Origin: Clostridiales bacterium
Lineage (GTDB): Bacteria; Bacillota; Clostridia; Lachnospirales; JAITVM01
Assembly (NCBI GenBank): GCA_031285815.1
Contig: JAITVM010000099.1
Coordinates: forward strand, 1 to 6,727
Direction of reading: 5' to 3'
Length of the DNA: 6,727 bases
The translations under genes and the position numbers were made by a program. Of the stretch, positions 1 to 6,446 are shown in pieces; the stretch's first letter is position 1, and every line of letters starts with the position of its first letter. Below the pieces are notes generated by a model that did not search any database, was not told the DNA's origin, and saw nothing but the letters and a program-made list of their open reading frames with translations.

Positions 1-36
1 TGGTTTGCTAAACGTATTTAATGGGGGAAACTGAAT
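1..36. other. Upstream edge of the window, leader of spoIIP
   Basis: This short stretch carries the ribosome site of the next gene and possibly the last few codons of an upstream gene. Frame 1 reads six codons to a TAA at 19-21, and frame 2 reads ten codons to a TGA at 32-34. Neither tail is long enough to identify. In many Firmicutes the germination protease gene gpr precedes spoIIP, but nothing visible here confirms it. No promoter for spoIIP can be placed in so few bases. Confidence 0.3.
23..30 (+). promoter_or_regulatory. Ribosome binding site that fixes the TTG start of spoIIP
   Basis: The purine run GGGGGAAA lies 6 bases before the TTG at 37-39. An in-frame TAA at 19-21 closes the frame just upstream. 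The first in-frame ATG lies inside the membrane segment (residue 19), so TTG is the sensible start. CTG at 31-33 is the only other in-frame alternative, and it is too close to the purine run. Confidence 0.6.
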
Positions 37-987
37 TTGAAAAAAATATATTCGATAATTATTGCGCTTTTGTCTTTTATTTTAATTTGTATGATATTAA
101 TACTGGTACGTGGGCTTAAGTGGGCGGCCCCCGGCGAGGAGGCAAATATTACACTGCCTTCTGAACAGGCCAAATCAGCAAAAAACTCTGGCACAAAGGT
201 TACGGCCACCTTTGACAATATCCTAGAAATAGCCAGTGACTTTAACGATTTAATGAGGTTTGTATATTCAGTTGATGCGACGGCTTATGTTGATAAAAAA
301 GATTTGCCCATAGAAGAGTTTCTGCAATATGATTTTAAAACTGACTTGAAAGGCAAAAAGCCTAAAATTTTGATTTTCCATACCCACTCACAAGAAGCTT
401 ATGCAAACAGCAAAAAAGGCGAAGTTGATGATACAATTGTTGGGGTAGGCCGCAAGCTGGCAGAAATACTCACTAAGGAATATGGGATAAACGTAGTCCA
501 TGACGTAGGCATATATGATGTTGCAGATGGAAAAGAGCAGCGTGCCGGGAGTTATGAAAAGATGGAGCCGGCAACAAAAAGCATATTGAAAAAGTACCCT
601 TCTATAGAAATTGCGATAGATTTACATAGGGATGCGTTAGCTAAAAATACAAAACTCGTTACTTCGATTGACGGTAAGCCAACCGCAAAAATTATGTATT
701 TTAACGGTGTGTCAAAAGAAAACAAAAATGGCAAGCCTAATGTATTGTCAAACCTTTATAACCCCTACCAAAAAGAAAATTTGGCTTTTAGCCTTCAGAT
801 GTTTTTAACCACCAACGAAATGTATCCAGATTTGGCACGCCGGAACTTTATAAAGCCTTACCGGTATAGCCTGCACCTTTTGCCCAAATCCCTGCTTATA
901 GAAGTTGGTTCTACAACAAACACAGTACAGGAAGCCAAAAATGCAATGTATGCATTGGCGGATGTATTAGTTAAGCTTATTAAGTAA
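37..987 (+). CDS. spoIIP: Stage II sporulation protein P (SpoIIP), membrane-anchored peptidoglycan hydrolase
   Basis: SpoIIP is the amidase/endopeptidase that, with SpoIID and SpoIIM, thins septal peptidoglycan so that the mother cell can engulf the forespore. The 316-residue product starts with a short basic end and a hydrophobic segment (about residues 5-24) that would anchor it in the membrane, leaving the rest outside. The catalytic domain begins near residue 108. It shows the family signatures HTHSQEAY (115-122), DLHRDA (195-200) and the C-terminal LLIEVGSTTNT (286-296). The histidines and glutamates in these motifs are the expected zinc ligands and catalytic residues. The protein is shorter than the roughly 400-residue B. 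subtilis SpoIIP, mainly because the linker between anchor and domain is short. It starts at TTG. Its place just before lepA is the classical Firmicutes order. In known sporulators the gene is under sigma-E/sigma-F control; no such promoter is visible in the 36 bases available. Confidence 0.93.
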   Translation: MKKIYSIIIALLSFILICMILILVRGLKWAAPGEEANITLPSEQAKSAKNSGTKVTATFDNILEIASDFNDLMRFVYSVDATAYVDKKDLPIEEFLQYDFKTDLKGKKPKILIFHTHSQEAYANSKKGEVDDTIVGVGRKLAEILTKEYGINVVHDVGIYDVADGKEQRAGSYEKMEPATKSILKKYPSIEIAIDLHRDALAKNTKLVTSIDGKPTAKIMYFNGVSKENKNGKPNVLSNLYNPYQKENLAFSLQMFLTTNEMYPDLARRNFIKPYRYSLHLLPKSLLIEVGSTTNTVQEAKNAMYALADVLVKLIK

Positions 988-1050
988 TTTGGGCCTTGTA
1001 TGTTTTTTTAACGGATAATTTTATAGGACTTATACGCCAAATTAAATTTA

Positions 1051-1079
1051 TTGACGGTAGTTATTTTATAACTTATACT
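1051..1079 (+). promoter_or_regulatory. Sigma-A type promoter for lepA-hemW
   Basis: TTGACG at 1051-1056 and TATACT at 1074-1079 are separated by exactly 17 bases. Each hexamer differs from the sigma-70/sigma-A consensus at one position. Transcription would start near 1086, giving a leader of roughly 27 bases before the lepA ATG. The promoter sits in the 125-base gap after spoIIP. It therefore gives the housekeeping genes lepA and hemW an expression route independent of sporulation. Confidence 0.85.
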
Positions 1080-1112
1080 AAAGCAAATCTCAATCATTGA
1101 GGAGGAAATTTC

Positions 1113-2921
1113 ATGGACAGACAAAGCCGGATACGAAATTTTTGTATAATCGCACATATTGACCATGGCAAGTCTACTTTAGCCGATAGGCTTATACAAA
1201 AATCCGGCCTGCTTACAGAGAGGGAAATGCAAGAACAGGTCCTCGACAATATGGACATAGAGCGGGAACGCGGGATAACGATAAAAGCACAGGCTGTAAG
1301 GCTAATATATAAATCAAGCGATGATGAAGAATATATTTTAAATTTGATAGATACCCCTGGGCATGTAGATTTCAATTATGAAGTCTCTAGGTCTTTGGCG
1401 GCTTGTGAAGGCGCTGTGCTTGTTGTTGACGCGGCACAGGGTGTGGAAGCCCAAACGCTTGCCAATGTCTACTTAGCACTGGAAAGCTCCCTCGAAATAG
1501 TACCGGTCATTAATAAAATTGACCTGCCGGCCGCAGACCCGGATTTTGTTAAAAAACAAATTGAAGATATTATCGGGATACCGGCACAAGATGCCCCTAT
1601 GGTGTCTGCAAAAGCATCAGTAAACATTGAACAGGTTTTTAATTCGGTTATATCTGATATCAAACCACCTTCTGGCGATGAAAAAGGGCCGCTTAAAGCC
1701 CTTATTTTTGATTCTGTTTATGACGCCTACAAAGGGGTTATTGTTTTTATCAGGGTATTTGACGGGAAACTGGTAAATAAAAGCACTGTAAGGTTCATGT
1801 CAAACAATAAGCAGTTTGAAGTAGTTGAAACCGGTGTTTTGGGGCCAGGGAAATTTATACCTACAGAAGAGTTATTAGCCGGTGAGGTTGGGTATTTCAC
1901 TGCAAGCATAAAGAATGTACAGGACACAAGGATTGGCGATACGGTAACGGAAGCCGGCGCGCCGGCAGTCGAGCCTTTCCCGGGTTACAAAAAAGTAAAC
2001 CCTATGGTATATTTCGGTGTTTTCCCAGCTGATGGGTCCAAATATAATGACCTTAGGGACGCACTGGATAAGCTAAAACTAAATGACGCCTCATTATTTT
2101 TCGAACCGGAAACCTCTGCTGCTTTAGGGTTCGGTTTTAGGTGCGGGTTTTTGGGGCTTCTGCATTTAGAAATTGTGCAGGAGCGGCTGGAGCGTGAGTA
2201 TAACCTTGATTTAATAACAACGGCCCCGTCGGTTATATATAAAATGTATTTAACAGACAATACGCAAATCGAATTAAGCAACCCTTCAGATATGCCGGAT
2301 GTTACTAGGATTACAAATATGGAGGAGCCTATAGTCAGGGCGGAAATAATACTGCCCTCCGACCATATTGGTGCGATTATGGAGCTCTGCCAGGAGCGCC
2401 GCGGGGAATATATAGAAATGGTTTATTTGGAAGAGACACGGGCAAGGCTGGTCTATGAGCTCCCGCTTAATGAAATTATTTATGATTTCTTTGATGTTTT
2501 AAAATCGCGCAGCAGGGGCTATGCGTCATTTGATTACGAATTAATTGGCTACAAAGAGTCGGAGCTTGTAAAGCTTGATATTTTGGTTAACCATGAAATG
2601 GTCGACGCCTTATCATTTGTAGTCCATAAATCAAAAGCCTATGAACGTGGCAGAAAAATGGCTGAGAAACTGAAAAAAGAAATCCCTAGGCATTTATTTG
2701 AAATACCTATACAAGCATCTATAGGCAATAAAGTTATTGCAAGGGAAACAGTTAGCGCTATGCGCAAGGATGTTTTGGCTAAATGCTACGGCGGGGATAT
2801 TTCCCGTAAACGCAAGCTTTTAGAGAAACAAAAAGAAGGCAAGAAGCGTATGCGCCAAATCGGTAATGTAGAAGTGCCACAGGCAGCGTTTATGTCTGTG
2901 CTTAAACTTGACGAGGAATAA
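1113..2921 (+). CDS. lepA: Elongation factor 4 (LepA), ribosome-associated GTPase
   Basis: LepA/EF4 is a translational GTPase of the EF-G family that binds the ribosome; back-translocation and roles in initiation or 30S assembly have been proposed. At 602 residues it is full length for the family. All GTP-binding motifs are present: AHIDHGKST (14-22), RGIT (53-56), DTPGH (80-84), NKID (134-137) and SAK (165-167). These are followed by the beta-barrel domain II and the EF-G-like domains III and V. The LepA-specific C-terminal domain ends the protein with the CYGG motif (558-561) and a basic stretch KRKLLEKQKEGKKRMRQIG, typical of EF4 and absent from EF-G. The ATG is preceded by GAGGAGG at 1099-1105, 7 bases away. 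A near-consensus promoter lies 34 bases upstream. hemW follows after 17 bases, so the two are probably co-transcribed. Confidence 0.98.
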   Translation: MDRQSRIRNFCIIAHIDHGKSTLADRLIQKSGLLTEREMQEQVLDNMDIERERGITIKAQAVRLIYKSSDDEEYILNLIDTPGHVDFNYEVSRSLAACEGAVLVVDAAQGVEAQTLANVYLALESSLEIVPVINKIDLPAADPDFVKKQIEDIIGIPAQDAPMVSAKASVNIEQVFNSVISDIKPPSGDEKGPLKALIFDSVYDAYKGVIVFIRVFDGKLVNKSTVRFMSNNKQFEVVETGVLGPGKFIPTEELLAGEVGYFTASIKNVQDTRIGDTVTEAGAPAVEPFPGYKKVNPMVYFGVFPADGSKYNDLRDALDKLKLNDASLFFEPETSAALGFGFRCGFLGLLHLEIVQERLEREYNLDLITTAPSVIYKMYLTDNTQIELSNPSDMPDVTRITNMEEPIVRAEIILPSDHIGAIMELCQERRGEYIEMVYLEETRARLVYELPLNEIIYDFFDVLKSRSRGYASFDYELIGYKESELVKLDILVNHEMVDALSFVVHKSKAYERGRKMAEKLKKEIPRHLFEIPIQASIGNKVIARETVSAMRKDVLAKCYGGDISRKRKLLEKQKEGKKRMRQIGNVEVPQAAFMSVLKLDEE

Positions 2922-2938
2922 AAACTTGGAGGCCAATC

Positions 2939-4057
2939 ATGAATCAATTAGGGGTATATGTGCATATCCCGTTCTGTATAAAAAAATGCCTATATTGTGA
3001 TTTTAATTCTTATGCGGATAAAGGCAGGTACAAAAAAGAATATATAAATGTTCTGGCGGGGGAAATTGGCTCCGCCTGTTTTTTATCTAATTACGAAATA
3101 AAATCAATATTTATTGGGGGCGGCACCCCAACATGTATGGATATCGGGGATATATCGACGATTTTGTCTAAAATAAAAAAGCATAAAATTTTGGAAAATG
3201 CCGAAATAACTATTGAAGCAAATCCTGGAACTATAGATTATATTTATTTAAAAGAGTTGCGGCAGTTAGGTGCCAACAGGTTGAGCTTCGGGCTCCAGTC
3301 AGCATCTGATAGGCTTTTAAAAATTTTAGGGCGTGTACACACTTATAACGATTTTTTAAAAAGCTATGATGATGCAATAAAAGCAGGCTTTGAAAACATA
3401 AATGTTGATTTAATGTTTGCCTTGCCTGGCCAGTCTTTGGCAGATTGGCAGGATACCCTTTGTAAAGTTAGCGATTTGGGGGCTACGCATATTTCGGCCT
3501 ACAGCCTTATTATTGAAGATGGGGCTGCATTTAGTAGCTTATATAAAAAAGGCGAATTAATATTGCCGGGTGAAGAGGAAGACCGGGATATGTATTTTTC
3601 TGCAAAATATTTTTTAGAATCCAAAGGTTATAAATTATACGAGATTTCTAATTTTGCAAAAAAAGGTTATGAATCTGGACACAACAAAATATACTGGAAT
3701 TGTGAAGAGTATGCAGGCTTCGGTTTGGGGGCGCATTCATATATAAATAATAAGCGCTATTCAAACACAGAAGATTTTTTCAAATACCTTAAAGATGAAA
3801 ATAAAATTGTGTTTGAAGAAATTTTGTCTCAAGAAGAGTCTATGGAGGAATTTATTTTTTTGGGGCTACGGATGGCCTGTGGAATAGAAATTGATAAATT
3901 TGGAAAAAAATTTGGCAAGGGTTTATTTGAGGTTTATGGGGACAAATTAATTAATTTAATTTCAGAGGGTTATATTTCCAAAAACGGTGGAAGAATACAG
4001 TTAACAGAAAAAGGGGTTTATGTGAGCAACACAATTTTTTCAGAATTACTCTGTTAA
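2939..4057 (+). CDS. hemW: Radical SAM haem chaperone HemW
   Basis: HemW binds haem and delivers it to haem proteins. It resembles the oxygen-independent coproporphyrinogen oxidase HemN and is often mis-annotated as such. The 372-residue protein opens with the radical SAM cluster motif CIKKCLYC (Cys13, Cys17, Cys20), followed by Asp-Phe. The fourth cysteine that marks true HemN (CxxxCxxCxC) is absent, which supports HemW. Further signatures are GGGTPT (60-65), EANPGT (93-98), RLSFGLQS (114-121), NVDLMFALPGQ (155-165), YEISNFAK (234-241), GHNKIYW (247-253) and GFGLGAHSY (260-268). A HemN C-terminal-like region with a winged-helix end (SEGYI, RIQLTEKG) closes it. The ATG has TTGGAGG 6 bases upstream (2926-2932). 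It is the second gene of the lepA transcript. In the classical order hrcA follows, but here it does not. Confidence 0.95.
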   Translation: MNQLGVYVHIPFCIKKCLYCDFNSYADKGRYKKEYINVLAGEIGSACFLSNYEIKSIFIGGGTPTCMDIGDISTILSKIKKHKILENAEITIEANPGTIDYIYLKELRQLGANRLSFGLQSASDRLLKILGRVHTYNDFLKSYDDAIKAGFENINVDLMFALPGQSLADWQDTLCKVSDLGATHISAYSLIIEDGAAFSSLYKKGELILPGEEEDRDMYFSAKYFLESKGYKLYEISNFAKKGYESGHNKIYWNCEEYAGFGLGAHSYINNKRYSNTEDFFKYLKDENKIVFEEILSQEESMEEFIFLGLRMACGIEIDKFGKKFGKGLFEVYGDKLINLISEGYISKNGGRIQLTEKGVYVSNTIFSELLC

Positions 4058-4067
4058 ATAAAAATGC

Positions 4068-4113
4068 TAAAAGCGGCTTTAAAAATTGGTGGCCGGCATA
4101 AGCTTTTAATTTT
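4068..4113 (+). terminator. Possible terminator after hemW
   Basis: TAAAAGC at 4068-4074 is the reverse complement of GCTTTTA at 4102-4108, and ATTTT follows. Inside the 27-base interval GGC (4075-4077) can pair with GCC (4092-4094). The stem is interrupted and the T run is broken, so this is a weak candidate. It would end the lepA-hemW transcript before the accessory genes. Confidence 0.35.
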
Positions 4114-4135
4114 CTAATGGGTTAGATTAATTAGT

Positions 4136-4143
4136 AGGGGAGG
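4136..4143 (+). promoter_or_regulatory. Ribosome binding site that selects a TTG start
   Basis: AGGGGAGG lies 9 bases before the TTG at 4153. An ATG at 4146 sits only 2 bases after this site, too close for efficient initiation, and it opens a different frame of 17 codons. The TTG is therefore the better start for the long downstream frame. Confidence 0.65.
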
Positions 4144-4152
4144 TTATGTATA

Positions 4153-4734
4153 TTGTTTGGAATAAAAAATTACAACCCGAGGTTTTATTCAAACTGTAAG
4201 GAATTTATGTTTAAGAATAATTTTTTGATCCATAAAATAATTGGGCAAAAACTTGAAAAAATATTTTGGGTCTGGGATAATAATGAAGATGAATGGGTAA
4301 AAGATTGCCCAGTTGTTTTAAAATTATCAGATGGCGTCGTGACTCTTTGTTCTAATAAGCATAGTGACTTTTCAATGGGCTGGAATAATATTGATTTGAA
4401 AGACAAGCCGGTGCCTTATGGCTGCAAAAATACTTCATTGGAATGGAGGGAGTTTCATTCGAGAGGGTTTGACAGGGTAAGCAACCGTAGGGTAGAATCT
4501 GTAGAGGTGATAAATTTTTTGCCTACGTATATTGAAGACTTTCCTGTTTTTGATTTGGCAGAAGCACGTATTATAAAAAAATTAGGTTTTTTGCATGGTG
4601 TGGGGTTTAGTTTTTATGGGACGTCAATTTCTGTACTTAATGGGCTATATGATAATAATATAGTATTTTTTGAAGATGAGTTCCCAAGCTACTACACCAG
4701 GATAATAATAAATAAAAGCAGTAAGGTGTTATAG
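4153..4734 (+). CDS. Unrecognised 193-residue cytoplasmic protein
   Basis: I do not recognise this family. The product has no signal peptide and no membrane segment. It is rich in aromatic residues (for example IFWVWDNNEDEW at residues 38-49 and SLEWREFHSRGF at 95-106). Two stretches have the same flavour of alternating strands followed by a glycine or asparagine turn: VVLKLSDGVVTLCS (54-67) and GVGFSFYGTSISVLNG (150-165). This hints at a repeated beta-rich fold, but that is inference only. The size, the aromatic and acidic character and the orphan position would fit a small immunity-type or accessory protein; no toxin partner is visible. It starts at TTG with a strong ribosome site, is AT-rich like hemW, and lies 95 bases after hemW and 42 bases before the methyltransferase. 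It may be read through from hemW or have its own promoter, which I could not find. Confidence 0.7.
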   Translation: MFGIKNYNPRFYSNCKEFMFKNNFLIHKIIGQKLEKIFWVWDNNEDEWVKDCPVVLKLSDGVVTLCSNKHSDFSMGWNNIDLKDKPVPYGCKNTSLEWREFHSRGFDRVSNRRVESVEVINFLPTYIEDFPVFDLAEARIIKKLGFLHGVGFSFYGTSISVLNGLYDNNIVFFEDEFPSYYTRIIINKSSKVL

Positions 4735-4776
4735 GTATTTGGCCACAACATCCAAAATTGAAACGGGGGAAAAACC

Positions 4777-5409
4777 ATGGGCGAAAAGCATAACAACAAA
4801 GGCTTCTGGAACCGCTACGCGAAGCTGTATGATTTTGAGATTAACCGGTTCAGTGGCAAATCCTACAAGCAGATGTACCGCATGATGGCGAATTCGCTTT
4901 CGCCGGATATGGAAGTGCTGGAGGTTGCCACGGGGACAGGCCTGATTGCTATTAATATAGCTTCCTATGTACGCCGGGTGGAAGCTGTTGATTTTTCCCC
5001 TAAGATGATTGAGGCGGCTAACAAGAAAAAATTTCCCGGCAATGTGAGTTTTTCCGTTGGGGACGCTACAGCGCTTTCTTATAATGATAACTCATTCGAT
5101 GCCGTAATCATATCAAACGCGCTCCATATCATGCCCACCCCGGTTGAGGCCCTCTCAAATATAAGGAGGGTTTTGAAACCGGGCGGCTTGCTCATTGCCC
5201 CTACATATTCCCACGGCCATTTGAAAAATAGGGCATGGGATTTGAATGCGAAGATTTTGAAGCTGATCGGATTCGAAACCCATTCAAAGTGGGCGCCCGA
5301 CGAGTATCTGGATTTTATCCGGCAAAACGGTTTTCACATTGAAAAGTGGCAGGTATTAAGCGCAGCTTTCCCCCTCGTCTACCTTGAAGCGCGCAGCGGG
5401 AAGGTATAA
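4777..5409 (+). CDS. Class I SAM-dependent methyltransferase (UbiE/Methyltransf_11 type)
   Basis: The 210-residue protein has the full class I methyltransferase core. Motif I VLEVATGTG (47-55) forms the SAM loop. Asp72 in EAVDFSP (69-75) is the acidic residue expected to bind the ribose. GDA (95-97) places Asp96 at the adenine. FDAVIISNALH (107-117) is motif IV-like, and VLKPGG (132-137) is the post-core motif. The N-terminal FWNRYAKLYD resembles UbiE-like and phospholipid-type methyltransferases, but the substrate cannot be assigned. It is cytoplasmic, with no membrane segment. The ATG follows a GGGGGA run at 4765-4770. Two sampled 60-base lines from this gene (4801-4920) count to about 50% G+C, and its codons favour G/C endings, unlike the AT-rich genes on both sides. 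This suggests a separate origin. It ends 23 bases from the convergent Ig/TPR gene. Confidence 0.88.
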   Translation: MGEKHNNKGFWNRYAKLYDFEINRFSGKSYKQMYRMMANSLSPDMEVLEVATGTGLIAINIASYVRRVEAVDFSPKMIEAANKKKFPGNVSFSVGDATALSYNDNSFDAVIISNALHIMPTPVEALSNIRRVLKPGGLLIAPTYSHGHLKNRAWDLNAKILKLIGFETHSKWAPDEYLDFIRQNGFHIEKWQVLSAAFPLVYLEARSGKV

Positions 5410-5412
5410 AAC

Positions 5413-5429
5413 ACCAAGCTAAGCTGGGT
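5413..5429. terminator. Short hairpin between convergent genes, possible bidirectional terminator
   Basis: ACCAAGCTAAGCTGGGT folds into a seven-position stem with one A/G mismatch and a TAA loop. It lies in the 23-base gap between two converging stop codons. On the minus strand it is followed by GTTTTAT, and on the plus strand by TTTG. It is therefore the better candidate for ending the minus-strand Ig/TPR transcript. The stem is short, so the call is tentative. Confidence 0.4.
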
Positions 5430-5432
5430 TTG

Positions 5433-6227
5433 CTATGGGTTATACAATTTTATTTTCTCCATAGCATATTCAAAAAGCTCATTTTCATCATCTAATTTAA
5501 ATGCCTTATTAAAATATTTTTGCGCAAGGCTATATTTTTCCTTATTAAACGCAATAGCCCCTAAATTATATAATATAGCCGAACGTTTTTTCCCATTAAG
5601 TAGCTGTGCGATTATATGGGCAATGCCGATTATGGAGACAACAATGCTAACAATAACAAATTCCCTATTCCCCATATAAACAGCTACAGCCATAAATATT
5701 AAACCAAATACGCCAATCAAAACATTTATATTTAGCGGGGAAAGCGAAACTGTAGGCTTGTTGGGGTTAATTCTATCATTCTCATACAATTTCGTTTGAT
5801 AATAAGCTTTGTCCCTTTTTTTGGGTTTTGGTATGGATACGTTTTCTTTAAGGACTTTATACTCCGAAATCTCGTTATTTAAAAGTTTGAATAATATATT
5901 AATTTCAGACCTTAATTTCTTTCCTTTTGTTGAACATACTTTCTTTGATATAGATAAAATATAAAAAACATCCTGTTCATATGTATCAATAGGCGATATA
6001 ATAATCAAATTTTTATCTGGGTCATAGCTGATATCTGTACGCATTATATAGCCTTCAGTATCGGTTACGCGCATCGTCTTATTTGAAACAGAAGAACCCA
6101 AAAGTGGTATATTAAATTTAATATACCAATAAACTAAATCGCTGCCATCTTCCATATGGGCGTTTATTTTTCTATTCAAGGATTGCACTGAACTATTTAT
6201 CCTTATATTATTATCTTTATATGACAA
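5433..6227 (-). CDS. Membrane protein with N-terminal SbsA-type Ig-like domain and C-terminal TPR
   Basis: The 264-residue product has three parts. Residues about 30-105 read like a bacterial SbsA Ig-like (Big_5) domain: IKFNIPLLGSSVS, TMRVTDTEGYIM, an ISPIDTY turn, then FYILSISKKVCSTKGKKL. That pattern is typical of these beta sandwiches. After a basic, polar linker (KPKKRDK, 134-140) come two hydrophobic segments, about 167-185 and 190-210, joined by a very short turn (GNRE). Residues about 217-250 form one tetratricopeptide repeat (YNLGAIAFNKEKYSLAQKYF followed by NKAFKLD). There is no signal peptide, and positive charges flank the membrane pair on both outer sides. Both ends should therefore face the cytoplasm, which is odd for an Ig-like domain. 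The start is TTG (6225-6227). It lies downstream of luxS on the same strand, beyond a palindrome array. The role is unknown; scaffolding or sensing by protein contact is only a guess. Confidence 0.75.
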   Translation of the reverse strand: MSYKDNNIRINSSVQSLNRKINAHMEDGSDLVYWYIKFNIPLLGSSVSNKTMRVTDTEGYIMRTDISYDPDKNLIIISPIDTYEQDVFYILSISKKVCSTKGKKLRSEINILFKLLNNEISEYKVLKENVSIPKPKKRDKAYYQTKLYENDRINPNKPTVSLSPLNINVLIGVFGLIFMAVAVYMGNREFVIVSIVVSIIGIAHIIAQLLNGKKRSAILYNLGAIAFNKEKYSLAQKYFNKAFKLDDENELFEYAMEKIKLYNP

Positions 6228-6235
6228 AACAAACG

Positions 6236-6244
6236 CCCCTCTCT
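6236..6244 (-). promoter_or_regulatory. Ribosome binding site that fixes the TTG start of the Ig/TPR gene
   Basis: On the minus strand AGAGAGGGG lies 8 bases before the TTG at 6227-6225. An in-frame TAG overlaps the upstream edge of this site (6243-6245), so the coding frame cannot start further upstream. The next in-frame ATG is residue 25, with no comparable site. TTG is the only well-supported start. Confidence 0.7.
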
Positions 6245-6278
6245 AAAACAAACACTACACTAATAAAGCCAATTCTTT

Positions 6279-6289
6279 AATTGATTTAC
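6279..6289. repeat. Lone arm of the palindromic repeat
   Basis: AATTGATTTAC here is identical to the right arm of the three complete palindromes that follow. It could pair with the left arm of the first copy (6299-6309) across a 9-base loop. The bases before it (TAAAGCCAATT at 6264-6274) look like a decayed left arm, which suggests a worn or truncated fourth copy. Confidence 0.7.
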
Positions 6290-6298
6290 TTTAGACAG

Positions 6299-6446
6299 GT
6301 AAATCAATTTTTATTACTTTATGGGATAAAATTGATTTACTTTAGATACACATATAAATCAATTTTTATTGCTTTATGAGATAAAATTGATTTACTTTTA
6401 AGAGGTAAATCAATTTTTATTACTTTATGAGGTAAAATTGATTTAC
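6299..6446. repeat. Array of three 42-base imperfect palindromes
   Basis: Three copies lie at 6299-6340, 6354-6395 and 6405-6446. Each has a left arm GTAAATCAATTTT, an AT-rich centre containing ATTRCTTTATGRG, and a right arm AAAATTGATTTAC that is the reverse complement of the left. The copies differ from each other at only two to four positions (positions 1, 18, 26 and 28 of the unit). The linkers are 13 and 9 bases; they share only a leading TTT, and copies 1 and 3 are preceded by AG. Start-to-start spacings are 55 and 51 bases. Each right arm can also pair with the next left arm, so two folding registers exist. The array fills much of the spacer between luxS and the Ig/TPR gene. The third copy contains the luxS stop codon. 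A weak AT-rich terminator, a DNA-binding array or a dispersed palindromic element are all possible. Confidence 0.9.

Noticed and set aside
988..1010. Terminator after spoIIP based on the seven-T run at 1003-1009
   Set aside because: No convincing GC-rich stem precedes the T run; only trivial 3-4 base pairings can be drawn.
1094..2281. Minus-strand reading frames across lepA
   Set aside because: They are shadows of a full-length, fully motif-supported lepA gene and have no plausible ribosome sites or domains.
2939..4057. Annotation as coproporphyrinogen III oxidase HemN
   Set aside because: The fourth cysteine of the CxxxCxxCxC motif is replaced (Cys20 is followed by Asp-Phe), and the length and motifs match HemW.
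4146..4199. Small 17-codon reading frame starting at ATG 4146
   Set aside because: The ATG is only 2 bases from the ribosome site, and the frame overlaps the much longer TTG-started gene. A leader-peptide role cannot be supported from sequence.
4735..4776. Hairpin TTTGG/CCAAA between the 193-residue gene and the methyltransferase
   Set aside because: It has a five-base stem with a nine-base loop and no T run. Chance is a sufficient explanation.
6245..6300. Sigma-A promoter for the Ig/TPR gene on the minus strand
   Set aside because: TATTAG- and TTGGCT-like hexamers exist, but no pair has acceptable spacing and match. AT-rich DNA gives many such partial hits.
6279..6446. CRISPR-like array
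   Set aside because: The linkers are only 9 and 13 bases, far below CRISPR spacer length. The units are full-length palindromes, and no cas genes are visible.
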